A stretch of DNA of 64,000 nucleotides from Paraburkholderia phenazinium. Lineage in GTDB: Bacteria > Pseudomonadota > Gammaproteobacteria > Burkholderiales > Burkholderiaceae. The notes beneath the pieces are model-generated. The model did no database searches, had not been told where the DNA came from, and worked only from the letters and a program-made list of their open reading frames with translations. This document shows, piece after piece, positions 19,341 to 28,131 of this stretch; the first letter of the stretch is position 1; each line of letters begins with the position of its first letter. The stretch is taken from contig NZ_FSRU01000001.1 of NCBI RefSeq assembly GCF_900142845.1, positions 3,286,001 through 3,350,000 on the forward strand, read 5' to 3'. The translations under genes were made by a program, and so were the position numbers.

Positions 19341-20519
19341 CTACTGGCTCTTCTGCGCACCGATATCGCGGTCCCACTTCTGGAACGCCGCTACCATCGC
19401 CGCGGCATCCAGCGGCAGGACGTGCGGATGCGCAGTCAGCATCTGCGTATATTCCGGGCGGCCATACTTCTTCAGGACCTCCTGGCTATGCGCCGGCGCC
19501 TGCTCGACGCTGACACCCTTGATGGCCGGTCCCGGGTAGAAATAGCCGTCGTCATAGGTCAACGCCTGCTGCGCCGGTTGCAGCATGAAATTCATCAGCT
19601 TGTAGAGCACGTCGAGCTTCTCTTTCGGCACGCCCTTCGGGATCACCATATAGTGAGCGTCGTCGACCCACGTCATGTTGTCGAAACCCTGCACGCGGAA
19701 TTCGGCCGGCACGATGCCGAGCGCACGCGGGTTGATGTCCCAGCCGGTCACCGTGACCGTCATGTCGCGGGTGCCCTCGCCCAGTTCCTTCATCACCGCC
19801 GAGGTGCCGCCGGGGTAATACGGCACGCAGTCGTTCAGTTGCTTGAGGAACGCCCAGGTCTTGTCCCAGCCGTGGATCGGATCGCGCGGGTCCTTGTCGC
19901 CGAGTACATACGGCAAGCCCATCAGGAACGTGCGTCCCGGACCGGAGTTGGCCGGCCGCGCATAGATCAGCTTGTTAGGATGCGCCTTGCACCATTGCAG
20001 CAGTTGATCGGGCGTCTTCGGCGGATCGCCGACCTTCGCCGGGTTGTATTCGAGCAGCGGACCAGCGGGCATGTAGGCCACTTCAAGTCCGTCGCCTTGC
20101 GCGAGGTCCTGCATCTTGCGCGGACCGGGCGCGTAGTTGTCGAGTACGCCTGGGAAGGTGGCCGCCTGATCCGGCAACAGCTTGATCCACAGGTTCTGCT
20201 GGATGCCGGCGGCGAGCGCGTCGGTGCCGGTCAGCACCAGATCGATATCGGAGCGGCCGGCCGCCTGCATGGCCTTGAGCTTGCCCGGCAACTGCGGCGC
20301 GGGCGCGTTCGTATAGGTGATGTTCGCTACCAGATTCGGGTATTTGGCCTTGAACGCCTCGAAGCCCTTTTGCGTCAACTGAAGATCGCCCGCTACGTCG
20401 ACGATATTGAGCGTGACCGGATCTGCCCAGGCCGGCGCCGCGAAGGTTGCACCGAACGCTGCCCCCACCGCCACCCATAAGCCCGCTAACCTGACCGACA
20501 AGCTGCCAGAAAAAGTCAT
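19341..20519 (-). CDS. ABC transporter periplasmic solute-binding protein
   Basis: A 392-residue family 1-type extracellular binding protein. A signal peptide runs from MTFSGSLSVRLAGLW to a likely cleavage after APAWA. The mature part begins DPVTLNIVDVAGDLQLTQKG and has the two-lobed binding protein pattern. It is the first gene of the importer operon and lies behind a good sigma70-like promoter (20593-20622). The ligand is unknown: the family includes binders of sugars, polyols and polyamines, while the genome context points to a sugar, aldonate or lactone. Confidence 0.87.
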   Translation of the reverse strand: MTFSGSLSVRLAGLWVAVGAAFGATFAAPAWADPVTLNIVDVAGDLQLTQKGFEAFKAKYPNLVANITYTNAPAPQLPGKLKAMQAAGRSDIDLVLTGTDALAAGIQQNLWIKLLPDQAATFPGVLDNYAPGPRKMQDLAQGDGLEVAYMPAGPLLEYNPAKVGDPPKTPDQLLQWCKAHPNKLIYARPANSGPGRTFLMGLPYVLGDKDPRDPIHGWDKTWAFLKQLNDCVPYYPGGTSAVMKELGEGTRDMTVTVTGWDINPRALGIVPAEFRVQGFDNMTWVDDAHYMVIPKGVPKEKLDVLYKLMNFMLQPAQQALTYDDGYFYPGPAIKGVSVEQAPAHSQEVLKKYGRPEYTQMLTAHPHVLPLDAAAMVAAFQKWDRDIGAQKSQ

Positions 20520-20592
20520 TACGTCTCCTCGCTTCTTGGTATGGAAGTCCGCCAGTCGAATCGCGGTGCGGGCGGTGTGCGTCTCTCAATGC

Positions 20593-20622
20593 AACATAGC
20601 GAAGGCCCACTGTTGATGTCAA
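20593..20622 (-). promoter_or_regulatory. Sigma70-like promoter of the ABC importer operon
   Basis: On the minus strand TTGACA (complement of 20617-20622) and TATGTT (complement of 20593-20598) are 18 bp apart. They lie about 75 bp upstream of the binding protein ATG. The -35 is part of TTGACATCAA, whose ends are inverted repeats. The rest of 20623-20802 shows no gene. Confidence 0.6.
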
Positions 20623-20802
20623 GCCAATTCACGGTTTGAGCCGTGCGGGAGCAGCGACTTCAGATGGCGAGGAAAGTCTTTTTATACAAAGCGTTGATGG
20701 AGATTCTCGAGCGCGGTGACGGGGACGTGGCGAGCGGAGTTGATGACCACTTGTTTGGCAACCGCAAGCACTTATGGGCACATACAGGTAGCCATGGACA
20801 CC

Positions 20803-21735
20803 TTAGCCGCCCTTTACGCCCTGCGTATTCACATACAACGAATACAGCCCGTGGCTAGCCGCCATGAACAGACGGTTGCGATGCAAGCCGCCGAAACACA
20901 CGTTCGCGCAACGCTCCGGCAATGCAATATGACCGATGGCCTCGCCTTGCGGCGTGAAGACGCGCACGCCGTCGAGTTCCTCGGTGCCCATGCCCCAGCC
21001 GCACCAGAGGTTGCCGTGGATGTCGACCCGGAAGCCGTCCGGCGTGCCGGGCCCCGCGTCGATCAGTACGCGGTTGTTCGAGAGCGCAGTGCCGGTGACG
21101 TCGAACGCGCGGATCTTGCGCGGCTCGCCGCGCGATTCGACTACGTACAGGATCGATTCGTCCGGCGAGAAGGCGAGGCCGTTCGGTCCGAGCACGTCGT
21201 CGATCACGACCGTCACCTCGCCGCTCTGCCCGTCCACCCGATACACGCAGGCCGGCAACTCCGATTGCTGCTGCTCGCCTTCGTAGAAGCTGTCGATGCC
21301 GAAGGTCGGATCGCTGAACCAGATCGAGCCGTCCGACTTCACGATCACGTCGTTGGGCGAATTGAGGCGCTTGCCGCGATAACGGTCGGCCAGCACGGTG
21401 ATCGACCCGTCGTATTCGGTGCGCGTGACGCGACGCGTCAGATGCTCGCAACTGACGAGCCGTCCTTCGCGATCGCGCGTGTGGCCATTGGCGTGGTTCG
21501 AAGGCTGGCGAAACGGCGTCACGGCGCCGCTCTGCTCATCCCATCGCAGGATGCGGTTGTTCGGGATGTCGCTCCACAGCAGATAGCGGCCATCCCCGAA
21601 CCATACCGGACCTTCCGACCAGCGCGCGCCCTGATACAGACATTCGACCGAAGCCGAGGCCAGCCGCAAGTCCTTGAAACGCGGATCGAGAATGCGGATC
21701 GCGGGATCGGGATAGCGTCGGTTCGTTTCGGTCAT
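20803..21735 (-). CDS. SMP-30/gluconolactonase-family sugar lactonase
   Basis: A 310-residue six-bladed beta-propeller lactonase. It has WSEGPVWFGDGRYLLWSDIP near the N-terminus with the metal-binding Glu, the conserved RLNSPNDVIVKSDGSIWFSD and LGPNGLAFSPDESILYV. It would open an aldonolactone to the aldonate before the IlvD/Edd dehydratase acts. It is the third gene of the catabolic set, after the DapA-like protein and the aldehyde dehydrogenase. The sugar cannot be decided from sequence. Confidence 0.88.
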   Translation of the reverse strand: MTETNRRYPDPAIRILDPRFKDLRLASASVECLYQGARWSEGPVWFGDGRYLLWSDIPNNRILRWDEQSGAVTPFRQPSNHANGHTRDREGRLVSCEHLTRRVTRTEYDGSITVLADRYRGKRLNSPNDVIVKSDGSIWFSDPTFGIDSFYEGEQQQSELPACVYRVDGQSGEVTVVIDDVLGPNGLAFSPDESILYVVESRGEPRKIRAFDVTGTALSNNRVLIDAGPGTPDGFRVDIHGNLWCGWGMGTEELDGVRVFTPQGEAIGHIALPERCANVCFGGLHRNRLFMAASHGLYSLYVNTQGVKGG

Positions 21736-21777
21736 GCCATGTCCTCGGGGTTACCTGCGCGTGATCGGATTGGGGTG

Positions 21778-23358
21778 TTACTCCTGCACCAGTTTACCGT
21801 CGCGCAAACGCCAGAGGTGAAGCGGATTGCCGTCGTGCAGCGCTTCGGGCAGCAACTCGGCCGGCAGATCCTGATAGCAGACCGGGCGCAAGAAGCGTTC
21901 GATCGCGGTGGCGCCCACCGAGGTGGCGCGTCCGTCCGAGGTGGCCGGGAACGGGCCGCCGTGCACCATCGCATACGACACTTCGACGCCGGTCGGAAAA
22001 CCGTTGGCGAGAATCCGGCCTACCTTGCGCTCGAGTGTGGGCAGAAGTTGCCGCGCCAGCGCGTAGTCGTCCGCTTCGAGTTGCAGGGTCGCGGTCAGTT
22101 GGCCTTCGAGATGTTCCGCCACCTTGAGCATTTCGCCGATGTCGGCGCAGGTGACGATCAGCGAGGTCGGCCCGAAGATTTCGTCTTCAAGCTGCGCCGA
22201 GGCCAGGAATTGCGCCGCGGTGGTTTCGAACAGCACCGGCAACGCAGCGCAGGTCGCTTCCGTGGATGCACCTTGCGCCACGCTTTGCACGCCATTGCTC
22301 GAGGCGCGTTGCGCGACGCCGTCACGGTAGGCCGTCGCGATGCCTGCCGTCAGCATCGTCTGCGCGCCCTTGCCGGCGAGCGCCTTCGCGGCCGCGTCGA
22401 TGAAGCCGCGCGTATGCGGGCCCTCGAGCACCAGCACGAGACCCGGATTCGTACAGAACTGGCCGACGCCGAGCGTGACCGAGTCGACGAAGCCGTTCGC
22501 CAGCGCTTCACCGCGTTTGGCCAACGCGCCGGGGAACACGAAGAACGGATTGACGCTGCTCATTTCGGCGAACACGGGAATCGGTTCACGGCGCTTCGAG
22601 GCGATCTCGACCAGCGCGAGACCACCGCGACGCGAGCCGGTGAAGCCCACCGACTTGATGGCCGGATGCTTGACCAGCGCCTCGCCGATTTCGTTACCCG
22701 CACCGATCACGAGCGAGAACACGCCTTCGGGTAGGCCGCTCTCGGCGACCGCCTTCTGGATCGCCCGGCCCACCAGTTCGGAGGTGCCGAGATGTGCCGG
22801 ATGCGCCTTGACGACCACCGGGCAGCCCGCCGCCAACGCAGAGGCCGTATCGCCACCCGCGACGGAAAACGCCAGCGGGAAATTGCTCGCGCCGAATACC
22901 GCGACCGGCCCGACCGGAATCTTCTGCAGACGCAGATCCGAACGCGGCAGCGGCTTGCGCTCCGGCAGTGCGGAGTCGAGCGTGGCGGTCAGCCAGCGGC
23001 CTTCGCGCACCAGCGACGCAAACAGCTTGAGCTGGCCGACCGTGCGGCCGCGCTCGCCTTCGAGGCGTGCCTTCGGCAACGCCGATTCGACGTGCGCGCG
23101 CTCGATCAGCGTGTCGCCCAATGCGAGGATGTTCTCGGCAATCGCTTCGAGAAAACGCGCGCGCGTCTCGAGCGAGGCGAGGCGGTACGGGTCGAAGGCC
23201 TGTGCCGCGAGTTCGCAGGCGCGCTCGACGTCCGCCGCGCCGCCGGCGCCGAACGCGGGTTCGATTTCCGCGTTACGTGCCGGGTCGAACGCGCGCAAGG
23301 TACCCTGGGTGCCGCGCACGGCGGAAGCGCCCAGCAACATGTCTCCGGTAATCTGCAT
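21778..23358 (-). CDS. Aldehyde dehydrogenase, alpha-ketoglutarate semialdehyde (2,5-dioxovalerate) dehydrogenase type
   Basis: A 526-residue NAD(P)+ aldehyde dehydrogenase. Catalytic residues are visible: Asn159 in [10 protein letters not shown], Glu265 in [11 protein letters not shown] and the nucleophile Cys302 in [10 protein letters not shown]. The FAEMSSVNP and GQFCTNPG versions, and the length over 500 residues, are typical of KGSADH enzymes. These oxidise alpha-ketoglutarate semialdehyde to alpha-ketoglutarate at the end of the oxidative pentose and glucarate routes. It follows the DapA-like gene by 27 bp. Confidence 0.88.
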   Translation of the reverse strand: MQITGDMLLGASAVRGTQGTLRAFDPARNAEIEPAFGAGGAADVERACELAAQAFDPYRLASLETRARFLEAIAENILALGDTLIERAHVESALPKARLEGERGRTVGQLKLFASLVREGRWLTATLDSALPERKPLPRSDLRLQKIPVGPVAVFGASNFPLAFSVAGGDTASALAAGCPVVVKAHPAHLGTSELVGRAIQKAVAESGLPEGVFSLVIGAGNEIGEALVKHPAIKSVGFTGSRRGGLALVEIASKRREPIPVFAEMSSVNPFFVFPGALAKRGEALANGFVDSVTLGVGQFCTNPGLVLVLEGPHTRGFIDAAAKALAGKGAQTMLTAGIATAYRDGVAQRASSNGVQSVAQGASTEATCAALPVLFETTAAQFLASAQLEDEIFGPTSLIVTCADIGEMLKVAEHLEGQLTATLQLEADDYALARQLLPTLERKVGRILANGFPTGVEVSYAMVHGGPFPATSDGRATSVGATAIERFLRPVCYQDLPAELLPEALHDGNPLHLWRLRDGKLVQE

Positions 23359-23385
23359 CGTGTATTCCTTTTATCCTTGGGATGT

Positions 23386-24327
23386 TTAGCGCGCCGTAGA
23401 GGCTTGCGCAAACTGGCGTTCGAACGCGAGCAGCGCCTGCGCCGCCTGCTCGATGCTCGCGTGATGCTCCTGCGGGCTCGAACTCAGCAACGGCAGCATC
23501 GGACCCATGTCGGCAATCTTCGAGTACGTGACGGCGTCGTGCAGCACGCGAATCAGCGAAATGTCGTCGCGCAAGGTTTCGAGCGGCATGAACGCGTCGT
23601 AAATGCGCTGCGCGTCTTCCATCCTGCCGGCCTTGGCCGCGTGCAACAGCGCCGTCACCGCGTGCGAGGCAATGCAGCCCGAGCCGGTCGTCCAGGCCGC
23701 GAGGCCAAAATCGCGCACGTGTACCAGCGCCGGGCGCTCGCCCATGCCGGACACCACCTTCGCAGCCGGCACGCTCTCCAGCAGGCGGCGCAGGTACGCG
23801 TCGTCAGCGGGGTTCTCGCGCACGATAGCGTATTTCACCGCAATCAGTGTGCCGTTGTTGACCAGACGGGCCAGCGTGTCGACGTCCACGTAGTTTTCGC
23901 TCTTGATGTAGAGCGTGAGCGGGATACCCGCTGTGTCGACGATGCGGGTCAGGCCGGTTTCCACACCTTCGGAAGTGGTAAAGCCCGCGAGCGGCAGCAC
24001 CATGGCCGTACGGTAGGACGTCTGCGCAAGGATGCGCGCCTGATCGAGCATCTTGCCGTAGTCCGCGCCGATGGCCGGAATCACCCGCGTGTCCGGGCCG
24101 GCGCTGTCCGCGAGCAGATCGAGCAGCTCGCGGTATTCGCTGACGGCGACGTGGTACAGATTGGCATTGCCGCCATACAGCAACGTACGCACGCCGCCCG
24201 CCTCGATGTGCTGGATCAGCTTGCGGTTTTCGGCGGCGTCGAGCGAGTAATCGGCGCGGCGGGCCAGCGGCGGCACGGCCATGACAGTGGCGGCGAACTC
24301 GCTATCGAGGATGGGAGAAGTTTTCAT
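23386..24327 (-). CDS. DapA/dihydrodipicolinate synthase-family dehydratase or aldolase
   Basis: A 313-residue TIM-barrel class I Schiff-base enzyme. The lysine is Lys165 in LIAVKYAIVREN and the helper Tyr140 in IPLTLYIKSEN. With an adjacent semialdehyde dehydrogenase it most likely acts as a 2-keto-3-deoxy-pentonate dehydratase (AraD-like, giving alpha-ketoglutarate semialdehyde). An aldolase or a hydroxyproline-type deaminase are the alternatives. It is first in its transcription unit, directly behind the palindromic FadR-type operator. Confidence 0.8.
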   Translation of the reverse strand: MKTSPILDSEFAATVMAVPPLARRADYSLDAAENRKLIQHIEAGGVRTLLYGGNANLYHVAVSEYRELLDLLADSAGPDTRVIPAIGADYGKMLDQARILAQTSYRTAMVLPLAGFTTSEGVETGLTRIVDTAGIPLTLYIKSENYVDVDTLARLVNNGTLIAVKYAIVRENPADDAYLRRLLESVPAAKVVSGMGERPALVHVRDFGLAAWTTGSGCIASHAVTALLHAAKAGRMEDAQRIYDAFMPLETLRDDISLIRVLHDAVTYSKIADMGPMLPLLSSSPQEHHASIEQAAQALLAFERQFAQASTAR

Positions 24328-24379
24328 GGCACCTCAAGACAGTATCGAAGAATTGATGCCAAGGTAGCACCCCGCTCGC

Positions 24380-24398
24380 AATGTTGTCAAACAACATT
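24380..24398. promoter_or_regulatory. FadR-subfamily GntR operator overlapping the -35 of the catabolic operon
   Basis: AATGTTGT-CAA-ACAACATT is a perfect 8-bp inverted repeat with a 3-base centre. It matches the TTGT-N3-ACAA type bound by FadR-subfamily GntR repressors. On the minus strand a possible -35 TTGACA (complement of 24385-24390) lies inside it, so binding would block RNA polymerase. The GntR gene at 28132-28824 is the natural candidate. Confidence 0.7.
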
Positions 24399-25102
24399 TG
24401 AAATGCATCAGGATCAGGGCTTCCACGGACAGTTGTCCGTTAGGTAAAAGAAATCTTTTAGCTCCTTACGTCTTGGGCGTTCCAGGGTACATTCATGCGG
24501 CTTTTCCGGCTCCGTCAGACCGGAAAATCTGGTATGACAACATGCGCCTCTCACCATGTGCGGCTGAACGCGGGTCACCCAGCAGCGTGGGCGCGATATC
24601 CGATGATAAGGACAGCCCGTCGTCAACGCGCGACAAATAAAATCGGCCAGGTAAAACATCCCGAATTAATTATTAACGGTCAATTTGACCGTATGAAGCG
24701 ACGCCTATTTCGTCAAACCCCGTTTCTATTGGGATCACACAGACGGTTCAGGAAACGATTTGAACCGGCTTGTTCAATCGAGCCAAAGACATTCAAGGAC
24801 AATGGTTAAAAAACACGCGGACTTTATTGCAGGCAGTCGTTCTTTGAAACTATCATGCGGATCGGTGCAGATAGCCGTCGCCCGAATTGTTAAATCGGGT
24901 GGAAATCGTTTTCAGCAGGGTTGATTTGACAATTGCCAGGCGGCGCACGCAACACAGCGTAAGGTCTTACAACTGGCAGCCGGTCTGGGCAAATTTTCGC
25001 CAGGCGGGGATATTTTTGATTTCTATAGACTGAGCTGCAAGAATCCGGGTACCCGGATTAGAAGCGCCTGACTTTGCGGTTTGAACCGTTCAGGAATAAA
25101 CG
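24399..25102. other. 704-bp intergenic region without a convincing gene
   Basis: Between the GntR operator and the luxR-type gene I see no believable CDS. The base composition is richer in A and T than the flanks. One notable element is ACGGACA-GT-TGTCCGT (24425-24440), a perfect 7-bp inverted repeat. There are several TTGAC/TTTGAC elements (24687, 24928). The luxR promoter must lie in the right part. The length and AT content suggest decay or a regulatory region. Confidence 0.5.
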
Positions 25103-25918
25103 GTGATAAATTGCTGCCCAATATCATGCCGGTCGCGAGTTCGCGCCGACGAAACCCGCGGCTGGGCTGCTGCGATTGAGAGAACGAAAGTGTCGCTACA
25201 TTTTATCGAGCAAATGTCGCCACTCGTGGACGCCCCAGACGAAGCGACGTGGTTCAACGCGCTCACCACAATCGCCGGCACGTGGGGATTCGACCGGGTT
25301 CTTATCGCCATGCTGCCGCGCCCCGGTATGCGCCTGGAAGATGCTTACGTTCGCAGCACGTATTCGCAAACGTGGCGCCGCAGTTATGAAGAGCAGGGGT
25401 TCATGCACATCGACCCCATCGTCACGCATTGCCTGAGCCGCTCGGCGCCGCTGATCTGGTCGCCGGAACTGTTCGCCACGCGCCAGCAGCGGGCGCTCTA
25501 CGAGCTTGCCTGCACGCACGGACTGCGCTCGGGCCTGTCCTTGCCGATCCATGGCCCGAATCAGGAAGCCGGCATGCTGTGCTTCGCCAATAACTTCAAC
25601 ACGACCGACTCGTTCTGGACGCACATTGACGGCGTGCTGCCCAATCTCGTCCTGCTGCGCGATGTGGTGATCGACACCAGTCGCCGCCATCTCCACTCAC
25701 ATGCGCAAACCGTCCTGCCGCAACTGACGCCGCGCGAGCGGGAATGCCTGAACTGGACCGCGCGCGGTAAATCCACCTGGGAGATTTCACATATTCTCAG
25801 TTGCTCGGAAGCCGCAGTGAACTTCCACGTGAAGAATATCAGGGCGAAATTCGGGGTGAACTCGCGGCGCGCGGCAGCCGTGATTGCCGCGCAACTCGGA
25901 CTTATTGACCCGGGTTAA
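25103..25918 (+). CDS. LuxR-family quorum-sensing type regulator
   Basis: A 271-residue protein with an N-terminal autoinducer-binding domain and a C-terminal LuxR HTH (LTPRERECLNWTARGKSTWE to AVNFHVKNIRAKFGV). Ligand-pocket residues of acyl-homoserine-lactone receptors are present: the W, Y, D and P in TWRRSYEEQGFMHIDPIV and the second W in APLIWSPE. The GTG start has AGGA upstream; a shorter start at VSLHFIEQ is possible. An RsaL-like gene converges with it and overlaps its end by 17 bp. No luxI is found next to it, so it may be a solo receptor or act with a distant synthase. Confidence 0.88.
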   Translation: MINCCPISCRSRVRADETRGWAAAIERTKVSLHFIEQMSPLVDAPDEATWFNALTTIAGTWGFDRVLIAMLPRPGMRLEDAYVRSTYSQTWRRSYEEQGFMHIDPIVTHCLSRSAPLIWSPELFATRQQRALYELACTHGLRSGLSLPIHGPNQEAGMLCFANNFNTTDSFWTHIDGVLPNLVLLRDVVIDTSRRHLHSHAQTVLPQLTPRERECLNWTARGKSTWEISHILSCSEAAVNFHVKNIRAKFGVNSRRAAAVIAAQLGLIDPG

Positions 25919-26231
25919 GCAGGGCGGCAGCGTCGCGGCTATAAATCACCCGCTCGGCACGCCCTAAATCGCCGTCAGAAACCGTCTTCAGGAAGTACAG
26001 CCCCAGCAGGATTGAAACCGGCGGCGGAATTTCTGCGCCCGATTCGAACCGGCTGCCACGCGATTGCGTCACGCCAAAGCGTGCCCAGAAACGCCGCTGG
26101 CTTTCCTTTTTCATTTTGCGGTAAGCAATGATCAGGTGGCGATCAACCGTGGTGGAGGTTTCTTCGGGAGTATCGACCGCACGGTTTTGAATCGTGACGG
26201 GGGCTTTCCAATGATTTTCTAGTAATTCCAT
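25902..26231 (-). CDS. rsaL: RsaL-like repressor (HTH)
   Basis: A 109-residue HTH protein. The core ESQRRFWARFGVTQSRGSRFESG and the following LGLYFLKTVSDGDL match RsaL, the repressor that dampens luxI expression in Pseudomonas and in BraI/R-type systems of Paraburkholderia. The gene converges with the luxR-type gene, as in those loci, where luxI usually follows divergently; here the neighbour is an exporter gene instead. I choose MELLENHW as start; a GTG start 63 bases upstream is possible and would run into the palindrome. Confidence 0.8.
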   Translation of the reverse strand: MELLENHWKAPVTIQNRAVDTPEETSTTVDRHLIIAYRKMKKESQRRFWARFGVTQSRGSRFESGAEIPPPVSILLGLYFLKTVSDGDLGRAERVIYSRDAAALLNPGQ

Positions 26232-26295
26232 GGCGAGTTTCTCAGGTGGATTGGCCGTTATTTGTATGAATTTTGCTGGACCCTGAAAGACCACA

Positions 26296-26317
26296 CACCT
26301 ATCCAGGTAGGTAGGTG
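26296..26317. promoter_or_regulatory. lux-box-like palindrome upstream of rsaL
   Basis: CACCTATC-N6-GGTAGGTG is a 22-bp near-perfect palindrome (7 of 8 arm positions) about 65 bp upstream of the rsaL start. Its size and dyad shape fit a LuxR-type binding site. In rsaL-luxI systems the shared region carries both a LuxR box and an RsaL site. Confidence 0.55.
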
Positions 26318-26329
26318 CAAAACCGACCC

Positions 26330-26359
26330 AACGCGCATAGCGATTTTTGCGCGTTTTTT
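26330..26359 (+). terminator. Intrinsic terminator-like hairpin with T tract
   Basis: AACGCGC (26330-26336) and GCGCGTT (26349-26355) pair around a 12-base loop and run into a stretch of six T on the plus strand. No plus-strand gene ends just before it, so it terminates nothing visible. It could be a remnant of a lost gene or protect against read-through. Confidence 0.5.
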
Positions 26360-26430
26360 ATTGCCCGAAATATGTTCGGCAGAGGCGAAAAGAGTTCGGG
26401 ACCACCGCACGGCGGTCCCTTGAAAGGCGA

Positions 26431-28017
26431 TTAATGCGCTGCTGGAGCGCCGCTATTGCTGTCGCTGCTGCGTTTAAAGGTGATATGCGCGATCCGGCGC
26501 ACCACGAAAGCCGCCACCAGCGCGGCGATGCCGGTAAGCACCACGCCAATGTGGATGGACTGAACCAGCACGCGGCGCGCCGCTCCCACGAGTGCAGGGC
26601 CGGCCAGCCCCGCGTGCGCCAGTTCGGCCAGCAAGCCGTCGCGCAGGCTCGGGTCGATCAGGATGCGCGGATCCGACAGTTTGGGCAGCCACGCGGAGGC
26701 GACCGGCTCGCCCAGCACCTGCAACGACTCCGCGACGCCCGCCTCGTAGCGGCGGTTGATGATCGTGGCGACGATGCTGGTGCCCAGCATGCCGCCCACC
26801 ATCCGCGTGGACTGCAACAGCGCGGTGGTGATGCCGAAGCGCTCGCGGCCCGCGATTTCCTGGCCGAAGACGTTCAGGTTGTTGAGAATGAAGCCGAGCC
26901 CGATGCCGACCGCGCCCATCGCCAGTTCGAGGTAAAGATGCGGCGTGGCCGGCGTCGCCAGCGCAATGCCGACTGAGGCGATCACCAGCAGCATGAAGCC
27001 GATCGACAGGATCAGCGTTGGCTTCGGCATGTGAATCACGATGCGCGTGTTGATCACGCTGCCGAGGGCGATGCAGGCCGCGATCGGCGTGGCGAGCAGA
27101 CCCGCCTGCTGCGGGGTTAGGCCGAAGCCGCCCTGCAACAGCAGCGGCGCGAAAAAAATCAGCGAAAACATCACGAAGCCTGACAACAGCGACAGCGTGA
27201 ACAGCGTGACGAGTTGCGGGTCCCTGAACAGATCGAGCGGAATGATGGGGTGCGTTGCGCGGTGCTCGCAGATCAACAGCGCCGCGGCGCCGAGCACGAC
27301 CAGCGCCGCCAGCACCAGGTTGCCGGTGGTGAGGCCCGACTTCGGCACCGCTTCGATAAACGTCTGCAAGCCGCCGAGCACCAGCGCCACCAGCACCGCC
27401 CCGCTCCAGTCGATGCGGACCTGGCCGCTCACCGCACGCCGGTAGTTGGGCAAATGCGCCCAGATGAAATACAGCGCCAGCACGCCCACCGGCAGATTGA
27501 CGAGGAACGTGGAGCGCCAGCCGAACTGCTGGCTCAGCCAGCCGCCGAGCGACGGCCCCGCCGCCGTGCCGATGCCGTAAGCCGCCGCCATGATCACCTG
27601 CCAGCGCACGCGGGCGCGGGCGTCGGGAAACAGATCGGGGATCGAGGCGAAAGCGGTGCCCACCATCATCCCGCCGCCGACGCCTTGCAGGCCGCGCGCC
27701 ACCACCAGGAACGGCATGCTGGGGGCCACGCCGCACAGCACCGAGGCCACCGTGAAGACGATCACCGCGGCAATGACGAAACGCTTGCGGCCGAAATAGT
27801 CGCCCAGCCGCCCGAACACCGGCACCGTCACCACCGAGGCCAGCAGGTAAGCGCTCGCGATCCACGCGTAGTACTCGAAGCCGCGCAATTCGGACACGAT
27901 CGACGGCAAGGCGGTGCTGACCACGGTCTGATCGAGCGCGACCAGCATGTTGACGAGGGCGATGCCGAGCATCGCCAGCAGCGCATCACGGAAAGGCAGG
28001 GGGCGAGGAGCATTCAC
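26431..28017 (-). CDS. MFS transporter, DHA2 family drug exporter
   Basis: A 528-residue inner-membrane protein with 14 predicted segments. It has MFS motif A as GRLGDYFGRKR and motif C-like GPSLGGWLSQQFGWR, the DHA2 signature near segment 5. It probably exports drugs or metabolites with proton antiport. It lies in the place where luxI would be expected in rsaL-luxI loci, but it shows no relation to quorum sensing. A strong terminator separates it from the gntR gene upstream on the same strand. Confidence 0.9.
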   Translation of the reverse strand: MNAPRPLPFRDALLAMLGIALVNMLVALDQTVVSTALPSIVSELRGFEYYAWIASAYLLASVVTVPVFGRLGDYFGRKRFVIAAVIVFTVASVLCGVAPSMPFLVVARGLQGVGGGMMVGTAFASIPDLFPDARARVRWQVIMAAAYGIGTAAGPSLGGWLSQQFGWRSTFLVNLPVGVLALYFIWAHLPNYRRAVSGQVRIDWSGAVLVALVLGGLQTFIEAVPKSGLTTGNLVLAALVVLGAAALLICEHRATHPIIPLDLFRDPQLVTLFTLSLLSGFVMFSLIFFAPLLLQGGFGLTPQQAGLLATPIAACIALGSVINTRIVIHMPKPTLILSIGFMLLVIASVGIALATPATPHLYLELAMGAVGIGLGFILNNLNVFGQEIAGRERFGITTALLQSTRMVGGMLGTSIVATIINRRYEAGVAESLQVLGEPVASAWLPKLSDPRILIDPSLRDGLLAELAHAGLAGPALVGAARRVLVQSIHIGVVLTGIAALVAAFVVRRIAHITFKRSSDSNSGAPAAH

Positions 28018-28084
28018 TTCGGGACAACGCGGCGTAACGCGTAAAAGAGGGCGTGAAAAAGCCAGACACGAGGTCGGACCGATT

Positions 28085-28114
28085 AAAAAAAACGGGCCGC
28101 GTTCGACGCGGCCC
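28085..28114 (-). terminator. Rho-independent terminator behind the gntR gene
   Basis: Read on the minus strand, GGGCCGCG and CGCGGCCC form a perfect 8-bp stem with a 5-base loop, followed by G and eight T (complement of 28085-28092). It ends transcription of the gntR gene 18 bases after its stop and separates it from the exporter gene. Confidence 0.85.
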
Positions 28115-28131
28115 GGGATGACGGGAGTCCG

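Noticed and set aside
18291..20480. A 729-codon plus-strand frame opposite the ABC importer genes
   Set aside because: It spans several well-supported minus-strand genes and has the His/Arg-rich composition of an antisense shadow.
20716..22734. A 672-codon plus-strand frame opposite the lactonase and aldehyde dehydrogenase
   Set aside because: Same antisense shadow pattern; catalytic motifs are all on the minus strand.
24425..24440. ACGGACA-GT-TGTCCGT as a lux box for the luxR-type gene
   Set aside because: It is perfect but shorter than typical lux boxes and lies about 660 bp from the luxR start, nearer the catabolic operon; function cannot be assigned.
22792..24447. A 551-codon plus-strand frame opposite the aldehyde dehydrogenase and DapA-like genes
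   Set aside because: Antisense shadow; no domain and no ribosome site.
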